64,000 bases of DNA from Rudanella sp031411995 (GTDB taxonomy: Bacteria; Bacteroidota; Bacteroidia; Cytophagales; Spirosomataceae): contig JANOCD010000007.1 in assembly GCA_031411995.1 (NCBI GenBank), positions 71,180 to 135,179 of the forward strand, written 5' to 3'. How positions within the stretch are numbered: position 1 is the stretch's first letter; every line of letters begins with the position of its first letter. The position numbers and the translations under genes are program-made. The notes below the pieces were generated by a model. The model had not been told where the DNA came from. It saw only the letters and a list, made by a program, of their open reading frames with translations, and did no database searches. Of the stretch, positions 1-9,335 are shown piece after piece.

Positions 1-2
1 TT

Positions 3-449
3 GGGGCCGGGATTGGTTTTGCGACCAAGAAATCGGAGAACCAGGATGAAATGATGAAGAGCACGATTCAAAGTGCGCTTCGGAAGGCATTCTCGCCTGA
101 GTTCCTGAATCGTTTAGACGATGTGATTGTGTTCAATTCGCTGCAACGCGAAAGCCTGCACACGATCATAGACCTGATGCTGAAGAAGTTGCTGGGCCGC
201 GTAACAAGCCTTGGCTACAACGTGGAACTGACCGATAAGGCAAAGGATTTCCTAGCCGAAAAAGGATACGATCCCCAGTATGGTGCCCGTCCGCTCAACC
301 GCGCCATTCAGCGTTATTTAGAAGACCCCGTTGCCGAAGAAATCCTGAAAGGTGATCTGAAAGATGGCGACGTGATTCTGGCTGATTATCCTGGCGAAGG
401 CGACACGCTGACGATAACTGTTAAGAAACCAGAAGTAGTAGCCGAATAG
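3..449 (+). CDS. clpC: ATP-dependent Clp protease ATP-binding subunit ClpC, C-terminal part (5' end outside window)
   Basis: The reading frame is open from base 3, so only the last 148 residues are visible. They cover the end of the second AAA+ module, with FSPEFLNRLDD, and the C-terminal small domain with the sensor-2 segment YGARPLNRAIQ. Hsp100 unfoldases with this layout form hexamers that feed proteins to ClpP in the cytoplasm. The short acidic tail and the wording around FLNRLDDVIVF favour ClpC over ClpB, although ClpB cannot be fully excluded without the N-terminal and linker regions. The gene ends just before a strong hairpin shared with the convergent gene downstream. Confidence 0.88.
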   Translation, partial: GAGIGFATKKSENQDEMMKSTIQSALRKAFSPEFLNRLDDVIVFNSLQRESLHTIIDLMLKKLLGRVTSLGYNVELTDKAKDFLAEKGYDPQYGARPLNRAIQRYLEDPVAEEILKGDLKDGDVILADYPGEGDTLTITVKKPEVVAE

Positions 450-477
450 AGTTTATACACAGTGTAAAGAAGCTCGC

Positions 478-515
478 AATAAAGAAGCCCGAACTAATGT
501 TCGGGCTTCTTTATT
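478..515. terminator. bidirectional intrinsic terminator
   Basis: Two perfectly complementary 17-base arms (478-494 and 499-515) enclose a TAAT loop. A-rich and T-rich outer ends supply a U-tract on either strand. It lies between the end of clpC and the end of the convergent gene at 525, and can serve both. Confidence 0.9.
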
Positions 516-524
516 TAAACCTCG

Positions 525-1241
525 CTACTTGTTAGCCAAATCATCGCATTCCTGGTCGAACATGAAGACGTGTGAACAGAAGTCACGCCAAGCGAAATCT
601 TTGCCATATTTGGTCATCAGGGCCGGGCAGGAGCCAAAGAGAGCTACAAAGTTCTCGTCGTAATTCTTCTTTTTCAGCCGGAAAACTTTGCCATTAGCCC
701 GTACATAAAACGACTTATCCATACCGCCCGTTAGTTGCACACCGGCAAAACCAACCCCCATTGTTTCGGTGGCAAACGGATCATCATAAACCCGAATACG
801 TGATTCAAAACCAGGGTTAACTAGTTGGACAAGTACCTCGCGTTTAGGCTCGTCTAGCTTCTCATTGTAGAATAACACCAGATTGCGGGTTGATTCATCC
901 ACCTTGTTCCGCTGCATTTTGGCTATAGAGCGGGTACTTTCTGACAAGGCGGCCATTTTTGCAAAATCGGAGGGGTTCAGACCCAACTCCTGGATCTCGT
1001 CGGCTTCGTATTTAAACTTCTTACCAGCAATCGTCTTGCCTTCAACCCGATAAATCAGGCCTTTTTTACGATCAAGGTCATCGAGTATAAACTCCACTCG
1101 TTCGCCGGTTTTCAAGATGATGTATCCGGGTTTACTACCCGAAAAACGTTCAACAGGCGGTAGAAACTGCTGGGCGTTTGCCACATGGCTGGTTAGGAGC
1201 AGGAAAAGGCAAGAGGCTACTAAACGAGTAAAATGATGCAT
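525..1241 (-). CDS. secreted protein of unknown function
   Basis: 238 residues from the ATG at 1241. I chose this start because residues 1-23 (MHHFTRLVASCLFLLLTS... ending AQQ) form a standard signal peptide; the frame is open 27 codons further upstream but that extension has no export signal. The mature part starts with a segment that resembles small beta-rich modules (GYIILKTGERVEFILDD) followed by a basic helix-forming stretch and a C-terminal part with two cysteines near the end. I do not recognise a family. It is probably periplasmic or surface-exposed. It stands alone, convergent with clpC and divergent from the small membrane protein at 1466. Confidence 0.7.
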   Translation of the reverse strand: MHHFTRLVASCLFLLLTSHVANAQQFLPPVERFSGSKPGYIILKTGERVEFILDDLDRKKGLIYRVEGKTIAGKKFKYEADEIQELGLNPSDFAKMAALSESTRSIAKMQRNKVDESTRNLVLFYNEKLDEPKREVLVQLVNPGFESRIRVYDDPFATETMGVGFAGVQLTGGMDKSFYVRANGKVFRLKKKNYDENFVALFGSCPALMTKYGKDFAWRDFCSHVFMFDQECDDLANK

Positions 1242-1465
1242 AGGTGATGAGATTATGGTTAAAGTCCGAAAAGTAAGAAATAAACTATTATGATTGAAAG
1301 GCTTATTGAGTAAGTGACACATTTGCGAAACAACTTGAGTATATTTTTCCCCAATGTAACGTGATTTTATTCATTTGTCTTTAAGTCAATGTGCTGAAAA
1401 TTAGGCATTTAATATTTTGGTATGATATTTAATGTAGGTAAATTGAATTTAAACACTCAACCATC

Positions 1466-1630
1466 ATGGGAAACATACTTTATACCATTGCGGTGATCTG
1501 CATCATCCTTTGGCTCATCGGATTTTTGGGCTTCGGCAGCTTCGGCTTGGGTAGCCTCATACACGTCCTGCTCGTTATTGCAGTAATCGTTATCTTACTC
1601 CGTGTAATTCAGGGCAACAGACCTATTTAG
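1466..1630 (+). CDS. small lmo0937-family membrane protein
   Basis: 54 residues starting MGNILYTIAVICIILW and ending LLRVIQGNRPI. Two hydrophobic helices are separated by a Gly/Phe-rich turn (GFLGFGSFGLGSL). This matches the short lmo0937-type membrane proteins found widely in Bacteroidota, whose function is unknown; they are often linked to envelope stress. The gene is monocistronic, with its own terminator about 40 bases downstream. Confidence rests on length, composition and the isolated gene context. Confidence 0.7.
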   Translation: MGNILYTIAVICIILWLIGFLGFGSFGLGSLIHVLLVIAVIVILLRVIQGNRPI

Positions 1631-1672
1631 ATGGAAGATATGCGTGATACTGAATGTTGAGCGTAGTCAAAT

Positions 1673-1747
1673 AAAAACCGTCTCCTGCAATTTTAGATAC
1701 CTAAAGTAAATCTTAGGAACCTAAAATATATAGGAGCCGGTTTTTTT
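1673..1747 (+). terminator. intrinsic terminator of the small membrane protein gene
   Basis: 14-base arms at 1673-1686 and 1732-1745 pair with one mismatch (AAAAACCG-CTCCT against AGGAG-CGGTTTTT), and the right arm runs into a T-run. The inner part holds further weak complementarity (TTTTAG/CTAAAA). Confidence 0.75.
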
Positions 1748-1844
1748 ATGTTCTTTTATGTAAAAACGGTCAGCCCGAATAAAAAGAGGGTAGTGACCGT
1801 CTAAGTCGGTTCGGCAAACGCCCGTCACAAATCCGCCTGAAGCA

Positions 1845-4304
1845 TCAATCATCATCGCGGTCTACCACCCGCACGAACGCACTGCGTCGGGGAGCAGGAA
1901 CGACGGCCTCTTCTCCCCGGAGTCCCTTCCAGAGAATCTCGTTGAACAAATTATCGTCAATACGGTCAACATCGGCGAAGTCGAGCAGGGCCGAGCGTTT
2001 GGCTGAGTTCGTTGCCGCCGTATTTCGGGCATTCAGATCGACATTGGCGGGAACCGACTGATAGGGCACAACAGTAGGCGTGGCGGTAAAGCTGCGAAAC
2101 ATGGGTGTAGCAGCCGCGTCGTATTGGGTCATGGGCGGCAACCCCAGAATCAGTTCGATGGTTCGCAACATCCCCGATGTCGAATACATCGTATGATCGA
2201 CAAATTTTCGTTTGGTGTAGGGACTGATAACGAGTGCGATGGAGCGGTGAGCATCAACGTGGTCGGGGCCGTTCTGGGCATCGTCTTCCAGAATAAACAC
2301 TGCCGATTCGTTCCATATCCTGCTCTTGCTCAGATGCTCAACCAATAGGCCAACCGCCAGATCATTGTCGGCAACGCAGGCATAGGGTGTGGGGCGGTTA
2401 ACAGCCAGGCCCTGCGTGTGGTCGGAACCGAGCCGAATGGTGCTGAGGGCGGGGACGGCATTAGCCACCAGCAGCGAATCGAAATCCCGTTTCCACTGCC
2501 CCACGCGGGTGGTGTCTTTAACCTGCTGTTGGTAATAGGTGGAAAACGACGAGCAAACATGGTCGCGGTCGAGGGCGGGTATATTGCCCTTGTTGGTATC
2601 CACAAACACCCCGTAGGTGCGATAACTAACGCCCTTGCGTTGGCAAAAATCCCAGATATAACCGTCTTTGTTGTTGGCAATTTCGCGCCGACCCAGGCCC
2701 TCGGTCACGCCCCCGCGCCGACCGTAGCCTGTCGGCCAGGTTTTCTCCAGATAATCATTGGCATACGCGCCCATACTCCAGTTATGCCCATCGGCACTCA
2801 CTTCGGCATCCACGTAAAAATTGTCGAACAGCGCGTATTCACGGGCCAGTTTGTGCTGATTGGGCGTGTATTTTTCGCCAAACAAACACAACGTCGAATC
2901 GCCGTTTCCCTCCCGAATATCGCCGAACACCTGATCGTAGGTGCGGTTTTCCTTGATAATATAAAAGACGTGTTTAATGGGGGACTTGTCGCCCACGCGC
3001 ATCGGGACCGGATTACCCGGTTCGCCCTCGGTTATCAGTTCCGCGCTCTTTTTGTAGGGGGTGTTCTGATAGACTTTCTTTGAGTAAAGAGCCATCAGGT
3101 CCGGGTTGGGTTCGTCGATGATGCTCAACGTACCCTTCATTAACCCACCGATATATTGTAGTCGACTGTTGGGTTGCGCAATTTCGCCGAGGTGCGATTC
3201 GGAACGCACTCCCCGGCTAAGGGGTTGTGGCCCCTGCGGGTTGGCAAACGAGGTGAATCCTTTGCCATTGGCGACGAAAAGACGGTTGCCCACCACCCGC
3301 ACGTTGGTTGGATACCACCCAACCGGAATGAATCCCTTCGATACGCTGCGGCCCGGGGTGGCCACGTCGAAAACGGCCAGAGCATTGTTGTCGGCGTTGG
3401 CGATGTAGAGCGTTTTCTGATCGGCAGAAAGAGCCAGACCGTTGGTGGTGGAGCCTGCCGGGGAGTTGGGATAGAGAGCCGCGTCGAGCACTTCTACCAC
3501 CCGTTTCGCTTTCGTGTCGATCACCGAAACACTGTTGTCGCCCGCATTGGCCACGTAAAGCAGCGTGCCTTTTCGGTTCAGAATCAGCTCGTTCGGGTTA
3601 TATGTAACATCAATGCGCTGCGTAATCTGGCGCGTACCCGTATTGAACACGGCGATTTTCCGGCCACCCCACAGCGAGATATACAACTCTTTCTGGTCGG
3701 GCGAGAGCACACAGGTATAGCCTTCGAAGCCTAGCTTCTCCTGGTGAACAATTTTCTTACTGGTAAGGTCGATGATATACAGCGAGTTATTTTCTTTCGT
3801 CACCACATACAGCAGATTCCGGGCATCGTCTAACTCGATGCCAACGGGCGAAATTTTCTCGGTCATCTTTTTGCCCAGCACCAGGCTATCGTTCAGCACG
3901 AGTTTATCGCCCGTTACGGCGTACTGAAGAATCCAGTTGTCATTACCACCCGACGCATACAGAAACCGCCCGTCCCGGCTGAATTTCAGGCCATAGAACG
4001 ACTTGGGTATCTCGATACTGTGCAACACCTTCTCATTTTTGGCGTCGATCAGTTGAATGGTCTGTGTACTCTGTCCGTTGTTGGTCACGGCCAGCCGATT
4101 ACCGGATGCCGACACGGCAATATTAAGCGGCAGGTCGCCCAGATCGAGCGAACGACCAGCCGGAGTCAACGACCAGCCGTTGGGCAGCATAACCCGCCGG
4201 GACTCCAGTTCCCTGTCCGTTTTGGCAAGCGCATCGGTTCGTTTCTGCGCCCACAAGGGTGCGCTAAACAGGAGCAAAAGGCAGAGGTTTAGGAATAGTT
4301 TCAT
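1845..4304 (-). CDS. YncE-like beta-propeller / phosphoesterase (alkaline phosphatase superfamily) fusion
   Basis: 819 residues with a signal peptide (MKLFLNLCLLLLFSAPLWAQ). Residues about 40-370 carry YVTN-type propeller repeats such as LLYVANAGDNSVSVID and TLYIANADNNALAVFD. Residues about 445-770 are a phosphoesterase of the PF04185-like group. It shows IIKENRTYDQVFGD with the metal-binding Glu-Asn, DGHNWSMGAYANDY, and a C-terminal EDDAQNGPDHVDAHR metal cluster. This two-domain protein is commonly annotated as bifunctional YncE family/alkaline phosphatase family. It should act in the periplasm on phosphomonoesters or phospholipid head groups, but the substrate is unknown. It is the last gene of the operon SusC-SusD-phosphoesterase (23-base gap to SusD), which suggests the imported ligand carries phosphate. 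Confidence 0.88.
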   Translation of the reverse strand: MKLFLNLCLLLLFSAPLWAQKRTDALAKTDRELESRRVMLPNGWSLTPAGRSLDLGDLPLNIAVSASGNRLAVTNNGQSTQTIQLIDAKNEKVLHSIEIPKSFYGLKFSRDGRFLYASGGNDNWILQYAVTGDKLVLNDSLVLGKKMTEKISPVGIELDDARNLLYVVTKENNSLYIIDLTSKKIVHQEKLGFEGYTCVLSPDQKELYISLWGGRKIAVFNTGTRQITQRIDVTYNPNELILNRKGTLLYVANAGDNSVSVIDTKAKRVVEVLDAALYPNSPAGSTTNGLALSADQKTLYIANADNNALAVFDVATPGRSVSKGFIPVGWYPTNVRVVGNRLFVANGKGFTSFANPQGPQPLSRGVRSESHLGEIAQPNSRLQYIGGLMKGTLSIIDEPNPDLMALYSKKVYQNTPYKKSAELITEGEPGNPVPMRVGDKSPIKHVFYIIKENRTYDQVFGDIREGNGDSTLCLFGEKYTPNQHKLAREYALFDNFYVDAEVSADGHNWSMGAYANDYLEKTWPTGYGRRGGVTEGLGRREIANNKDGYIWDFCQRKGVSYRTYGVFVDTNKGNIPALDRDHVCSSFSTYYQQQVKDTTRVGQWKRDFDSLLVANAVPALSTIRLGSDHTQGLAVNRPTPYACVADNDLAVGLLVEHLSKSRIWNESAVFILEDDAQNGPDHVDAHRSIALVISPYTKRKFVDHTMYSTSGMLRTIELILGLPPMTQYDAAATPMFRSFTATPTVVPYQSVPANVDLNARNTAATNSAKRSALLDFADVDRIDDNLFNEILWKGLRGEEAVVPAPRRSAFVRVVDRDDD

Positions 4305-4327
4305 GGGGTATACTATGTACGTTCGGT

Positions 4328-5815
4328 TTATTTATTCCACCAGACCCGATTATCGCTGTTGTCCCCGCCCATCGACGCAACGGCTACCGCCAGGCCCTCC
4401 GGGTTCAGCGATTGAAGGTACGTAGGGTATGGCACCCGGTACGGAAAATTGTTCTCAGCCGGAATCCCCGCCCCCCGCGCTAACACTGGGTAACCCGTCC
4501 GGCGTTTCTCGAACCAAGCCTGGTAATCGACAAAAAAATAGGCGTAATACTTCTGCAATATAATCTGTTCCAACTGTTTTTCGACGGTGGCCGTCGCGTC
4601 GTAGGCAACGCCCGGCTGCTGAAGAAAACCACCCGGCATGGTTGCGCCCCACTGGGCTATGGAAGCCGCAATACCTGCATCATAATGCGCTTTGGCGGTT
4701 TTTCCGGTAGAAAATCCTTTCAGAGCCAACTCTGCTTTGATGAACTCTACCTCAGCGTAGGGCATCATAACACCCAATTGCGGCAGGGTTTTCAGGGCAT
4801 CCGTATAACTCGAGTTGCGGCCCACGGCGTATTCTATCGTCGTGGGGTAGCCGCTGTCGATCCCCTGATACACCGAACTCCCGTTTACCGTTACGGGCAT
4901 AACCCATACCGCCCGGCGGGGATCGTTATCGGCGTTCAGTTTGCCCAGAAAAAACTTCGTGAAGTAGTTTCCGTCCCGCCAGTCAACCTGACGTGCGTTG
5001 AAATACTGATTGTAATACGGGAACGTCCCCGGATAACGAAAAATAGCGTCGTCAGCGTTGGTGCTTAGAAGCGGGTATTTCACGGGGTCGGCCAGAATAG
5101 CCGTGATTTGGCTGTTCACGTTCACTTCGCCCTCGCGCTTCGACAGGCGGAGCAACAACCGCAGCCGCAACGAATTGGCAAACTTCCTCCAGCGCAGAAT
5201 ACCCGGATTTTTACCCCCCGTCAGGGCATTGGCATTGAACACCAGGTCACCCGCATAGGTGAGGGCTTTGGTATCATCGAAAAGCGCATTGGTGGTTTCC
5301 AGATCCTTCAAAAGCTGTACGTAAATATCCTGCTGCTTGTCGAACTGCGGCTTAAAATTCCCTTCGGTAGCTTTGATGGCCTGCGAATAGGGCACGTCGC
5401 CGTACAGGTCCGTCAGAATTGAGTACGCCCAGCATTTATAGACGAGGGCAATGGCTTTATAATTATTTTCCCTCAGCCGGTCGGCAATAGCATAGATGTC
5501 TTCAATATCGGTCAGGTATCCGTAGAAACTGCTCCAGACCCCGGCCCCCGGATTGACCACATACCGATGCAAACCGCCCCCGCCCGCGCTGGCCCGGGGC
5601 GCATCAACCTGCATCAGTTCGTGGGTAAATGAGCGGGCCGCGTTCACCGACGTATTCACGATCCGGTACTGCAACTGCCCCAGCATCACACCGGGCGAGA
5701 TTTCTTTGGGCCGGTTCGGGTCGGTGTTCAGCTCCTCAAAACCATCGGTACAGCCAACAACCAGGCCCGTTAGCAGCAGTAAAAAGAAACAATTGGTTAA
5801 TTTAAAAACTCGCAT
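4328..5815 (-). CDS. SusD/RagB-family outer-membrane lipoprotein (SusD-like_2 type)
   Basis: 495 residues. The lipobox is LTGLVVGC, cleaved before Cys22. The family signature follows: DGFEELNTDPNRP, then helical TPR-like segments including AIALVYKCWAYSILTDLYGDVPYSQA. The C-terminal region contains PYAEVEFIKAELALKGF and QIILQKYYAYFFVDYQAWFEKRRTGYP. This is the variant often described as nutrient-binding SusD/RagB lipoprotein. It sits on the cell surface and closes over the SusC barrel. The gene lies 12 bases after the SusC gene, so the two are co-transcribed. Confidence 0.95.
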   Translation of the reverse strand: MRVFKLTNCFFLLLLTGLVVGCTDGFEELNTDPNRPKEISPGVMLGQLQYRIVNTSVNAARSFTHELMQVDAPRASAGGGGLHRYVVNPGAGVWSSFYGYLTDIEDIYAIADRLRENNYKAIALVYKCWAYSILTDLYGDVPYSQAIKATEGNFKPQFDKQQDIYVQLLKDLETTNALFDDTKALTYAGDLVFNANALTGGKNPGILRWRKFANSLRLRLLLRLSKREGEVNVNSQITAILADPVKYPLLSTNADDAIFRYPGTFPYYNQYFNARQVDWRDGNYFTKFFLGKLNADNDPRRAVWVMPVTVNGSSVYQGIDSGYPTTIEYAVGRNSSYTDALKTLPQLGVMMPYAEVEFIKAELALKGFSTGKTAKAHYDAGIAASIAQWGATMPGGFLQQPGVAYDATATVEKQLEQIILQKYYAYFFVDYQAWFEKRRTGYPVLARGAGIPAENNFPYRVPYPTYLQSLNPEGLAVAVASMGGDNSDNRVWWNK

Positions 5816-5827
5816 GGCCGGGTCGTG

Positions 5828-8800
5828 TTAAAGTTTGAGAGTCAGGTTAATACCCACCGAACGAGTCGATGGAAACTGCGCCAGTTCAACGCCCGGTGTG
5901 AGGGTGCCGCTATTGAGGTTGCCTCCTTCGGGGTCGAAACCGGGGAAACGGGTGAAGTTGTACAGATCACGGCCAAACAGGGCAATGCTGATCTGACGAA
6001 CCGCACCGACAGGCCCACCCCCTCGGCTCAACAGGCTCGATGGCAGATTAAACTCGAAACGGGCTTCGCGGATTTTCAGGAACGATGCGTCGAAGATGTT
6101 CGTCTCGGCATTGGCAATCTGGTAGTAGTTGTCGTAGTAGGCGCTGGCGGCCACCTTCACAGTGTTAGGCGTGAAACTGCCGTCGGGTTGCCGAACCACA
6201 CCGGCCCCCACAATGCCCTCGTCGCGGCCCGGCAACGTAACGCGGGTTTTGCCGAGGGTGTTGTTTTTGTGATTGGTCTGCGAATACAACTGGCCACCCT
6301 TCTGCCCGTCGAGCAGCAGGCTAAACCGAACTTTACGAATGGTAAACTCATTGGACAAACTCGCTTTCCAGTCGGCAAAGGCGTTCCCCCACTTTTTGGC
6401 GACCGGGTCGAGCGGAGCCGGCAAACCCACCGACGAGTAGATGATCTGGCCATCGGATGCCCGCTGGAAGCCCCGCCCATACATGTCGCCCATGAGTCCG
6501 CCCACGCGGGCCTCAATCGAAACGTTTGTATTGTGGGCGTATATCACCTGGTTCGTAATGCCGGAAGCCAGTTCGCGCACGTAGCTGCGATTGCGTGACC
6601 AGAGCAGGGTCGTGTTCCACGTAAAATTCCGTTTTACCATTGGTTTGCCGGTAAGTTTCACCTCAACGCCCCGACTGTTGATCAGGCCCGCGTTGATAAC
6701 GGCGTTGGCAAAGCCCGAAACGGGGTCGAGCGGAATCGCCAGAATCTGGTTACGGCTCCGGTTGTTGTAATACGCCACATCAAGCCCTAGTCGGTTGCGG
6801 AACATGCGCCAGTCGAGGCCAAACTCATAACTCGACGTGATTTCGGGTTTGAGGTCGGCATTGAACAGCGTCGAGGGATTGGTGAAGCTGTTGCCGTAGA
6901 TTTTGTCGTAGTAACGGGCGGTCTGGTAAGGGCGCGTATCGTTGCCTACCTGCGCCCACGATGCCCGCACTTTGGCGAACGAAACGGCGGTTGGCAACCG
7001 GAACAGTTCGTTGAGCAGGAAACTGGTACTTATCGACGGGTAGAAAAACGAATTATTGCGGGCGGGTAAGGTACTCGACCAGTCGTTACGGCCCGTTACG
7101 TCCACAAACACTTTTTCGTCGAAGGAGAACTGCGACGACATATACAGGCTGTTAATGGCTTTGCGGGTTTTCTGGGGATCGGCCACCGCCTGGTCTAAAC
7201 TGTTGGAAATCTGATAAATACCCGGCTGGGCCAACTGGTCAGCGTAGAGACCGGCAAAGTCGTAGGTTTGCCGCATGGCGTTGCCACCCACCGAAGTGGT
7301 CACGTTGAACAGGCGGGTCAGGGGTGTGCGGTACGTAAGCAGAAAGTCGGTGTTCGACTCGTAGCTGAACACATTCTGCTCCCGAAACATGCCGCGTGGA
7401 TAGCGGGTCATGCTGAAGGGTCGCTGCTGCGAACGGTACTCAAATGACATATCGACCCCGGAGCGAACTAACAGATCCAGCTTGTCCGAAATCTGGTAGG
7501 TGGCCGACAGATTGCCAATCAACCCGTGTTTGTTCATTTTGTTGAGCATCTCGTACATGTCTACGTACGGATTGTCGGGCGTTGGGTTGAAGGGGTTACG
7601 CTGCTGCACATTTTCCAGACCCGGTTGCCAGTAGGGCTTGAACCACTCGGGTCGGATGTTGGGGGTTGTTCCCAGAATCAGAAAATACATCAGCGACTGA
7701 TTGTTATACCCGGCTATTGGCAGATTGTCGCTTCGTTTGTTGCTATAGTTGGCCCGGCCGGTGAGCCGAATCCGGTTCGCAATTTTCTGGTTAACCGACA
7801 GGGCCGCGTTTAGCCGCTCGAAGCCCGTGTTCGGAATAATCCATTTGTTTTTCAAGTACGTCAGCGACAACCTGGCCGATCCGTTTTCGTTGCCCCCTTC
7901 CAGCGAGATGTTGTTGGAAAACGTTGTACCGGTCTGAAAAAAACCGGAAATATAATCGCGGTGGGCCACCCAGGGCGTTCGTTCGGTGGGCTTGCCGTCG
8001 GGTGAGTTAGGATTGTATTGATAGTATGACTGCCCGTCGAATTTAGGTCCCCAGGCCCGGCCTGCGGCCACCGTTGTGCCGGTGTTGGCCCCATCCGGAC
8101 TATCCAGATACGAGAAATACGTATTGGTACGTCCCTCCCCGTACTCAAACTGGTAGTCGGGCCAGCGATTCACCTGGTCAAAATTGAAATTACTGTTGAC
8201 TGTCACACCGATACCCCGGTCTTTCCGGGCACCCGATTTGGTGGTAATAATCAACGCGCCACCAGCCGCCCGGCTACCGTAAAGTGCGGTGGCACCGGGG
8301 CCTTTCAATACGGTCACGTTTTCTATGTCATCAGGATTCAGGTCCGACACGTTCGAGCCGTAGTCAACGGGGCTGTCGGCAGATAAGTGCGAGGAATAGC
8401 CCGTGCCGGTAATCCGGTTGCTGACCGGAATGCCATCCACCACAATCAACGCCTGATTATTGTCGAGGTTCAGCGACGACTCGCCCCGAAGTGTGATGCG
8501 AGACGATCCCATTGGCCCGGCTCCGGCCCCCTGAATGTTCAGGCCAGCCACCTTTCCCGACAGTGTGTTAACCCAGTTGTTGGACTTGGCATCTTTAACG
8601 GCGTTCTCGTTGACGGTCTGAGCGGCAAATCCGAGCGATTTTTCTTCCCGTTTAATACCGAGTGCCGTCACAACCACTTCATTCAGCGTCTGATTGTCAG
8701 TTTTAAGCTGAAGATTGAGGGTTGTTTGTCCCGTAAACGGCACTTCGGTTGTGGTGTAGCCGATAAAACTGAATACCAGCACATCTGTCATCGTGAGCAC

Positions 8801-9010
8801 CCGAACGGGGTTCAACCTGAACGTTCCGTCGGCATTGGTCAGGGTGCCATTGGTCGTACCTTTTATAACGATGTTAACGCCCGGTAAGGGTTGGTTTTGT
8901 TCGTCGCGGACCGTCCCGCTGATCGTTGCAGACTGAGCCAGCAGAGGCTGGGTTGAAAGGCAAACAAGGGAAGATAAAAAGACGAATATGGTACATAGTC
9001 GTAGCTTCAT
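5828..9010 (-). CDS. SusC/RagA-family TonB-dependent transporter
   Basis: 1060 residues. The order is signal peptide ending LLAQ, a carboxypeptidase-regulatory-like domain (ISGTVRDEQNQPLPGVNIV), a TonB-box region, a plug domain (IDGIP-type segment VVDGIPVSN, then VLKGPGATALYGSRAAGG), and a long beta-barrel ending in an aromatic-hydrophobic strand (SVGINLTLKL). It imports a ligand held by the partner SusD across the outer membrane using TonB energy. It is the first gene of a three-gene operon. No dedicated sigma/anti-sigma pair or hybrid sensor is adjacent, so regulation is not visible here. Confidence 0.95.
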   Translation of the reverse strand: MKLRLCTIFVFLSSLVCLSTQPLLAQSATISGTVRDEQNQPLPGVNIVIKGTTNGTLTNADGTFRLNPVRVLTMTDVLVFSFIGYTTTEVPFTGQTTLNLQLKTDNQTLNEVVVTALGIKREEKSLGFAAQTVNENAVKDAKSNNWVNTLSGKVAGLNIQGAGAGPMGSSRITLRGESSLNLDNNQALIVVDGIPVSNRITGTGYSSHLSADSPVDYGSNVSDLNPDDIENVTVLKGPGATALYGSRAAGGALIITTKSGARKDRGIGVTVNSNFNFDQVNRWPDYQFEYGEGRTNTYFSYLDSPDGANTGTTVAAGRAWGPKFDGQSYYQYNPNSPDGKPTERTPWVAHRDYISGFFQTGTTFSNNISLEGGNENGSARLSLTYLKNKWIIPNTGFERLNAALSVNQKIANRIRLTGRANYSNKRSDNLPIAGYNNQSLMYFLILGTTPNIRPEWFKPYWQPGLENVQQRNPFNPTPDNPYVDMYEMLNKMNKHGLIGNLSATYQISDKLDLLVRSGVDMSFEYRSQQRPFSMTRYPRGMFREQNVFSYESNTDFLLTYRTPLTRLFNVTTSVGGNAMRQTYDFAGLYADQLAQPGIYQISNSLDQAVADPQKTRKAINSLYMSSQFSFDEKVFVDVTGRNDWSSTLPARNNSFFYPSISTSFLLNELFRLPTAVSFAKVRASWAQVGNDTRPYQTARYYDKIYGNSFTNPSTLFNADLKPEITSSYEFGLDWRMFRNRLGLDVAYYNNRSRNQILAIPLDPVSGFANAVINAGLINSRGVEVKLTGKPMVKRNFTWNTTLLWSRNRSYVRELASGITNQVIYAHNTNVSIEARVGGLMGDMYGRGFQRASDGQIIYSSVGLPAPLDPVAKKWGNAFADWKASLSNEFTIRKVRFSLLLDGQKGGQLYSQTNHKNNTLGKTRVTLPGRDEGIVGAGVVRQPDGSFTPNTVKVAASAYYDNYYQIANAETNIFDASFLKIREARFEFNLPSSLLSRGGGPVGAVRQISIALFGRDLYNFTRFPGFDPEGGNLNSGTLTPGVELAQFPSTRSVGINLTLKL

Positions 9011-9037
9011 AAGGAGAGTAGTTTGGTGAAATCATGC

Positions 9038-9045
9038 CAAAAGTA
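9038..9045 (-). promoter_or_regulatory. candidate -7 promoter element for the SusC operon
   Basis: On the minus strand this reads TACTTTTG, matching the Bacteroidota TAnnTTTG consensus, 27 bases upstream of the SusC start. I see no convincing -33 TTG at the usual spacing, so the call is tentative. Confidence 0.35.
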
Positions 9046-9335
9046 CTCATCCCCTCTGGAGCCAGGCCGCGCTTTCATGTTGCCAAATCGTGAATTATGT
9101 GTATGTTAGAAATAGAATTGCATCCTTAACATTGGCGTGACATGGGTTTAGAGTGCTTTCCTGAGCTAAACAGCATTAATGAGTCCCTGAATCACAAAGA
9201 ACTTACCCTGCTGGCGGCTCAACGCGCTTCCTTGTTCATTTATCGGTTGACTCGTTGAGGTTTTTACACATTGTTTGATCCATATTTGTGATAGAATTAG
9301 CCCTCAAACTAACGCATCAACTCCCAACGCTGCCG
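9046..9335. other. intergenic region between divergent genes, with one small uncertain reading frame
   Basis: This is the promoter region between the SusC operon and the M20 peptidase. It holds a 38-codon plus-strand frame at 9142-9258 (MGLECFPELN..., ending IYRLTR). The composition is plausible for coding, but I recognise no homologue. It may be a gene remnant or chance. Nothing else is evident. Confidence 0.3.

Noticed and set aside
2124..3734. Several plus-strand open frames opposite the phosphoesterase gene
   Set aside because: They are antisense shadows in a GC-rich gene, with no start context or recognisable domain.
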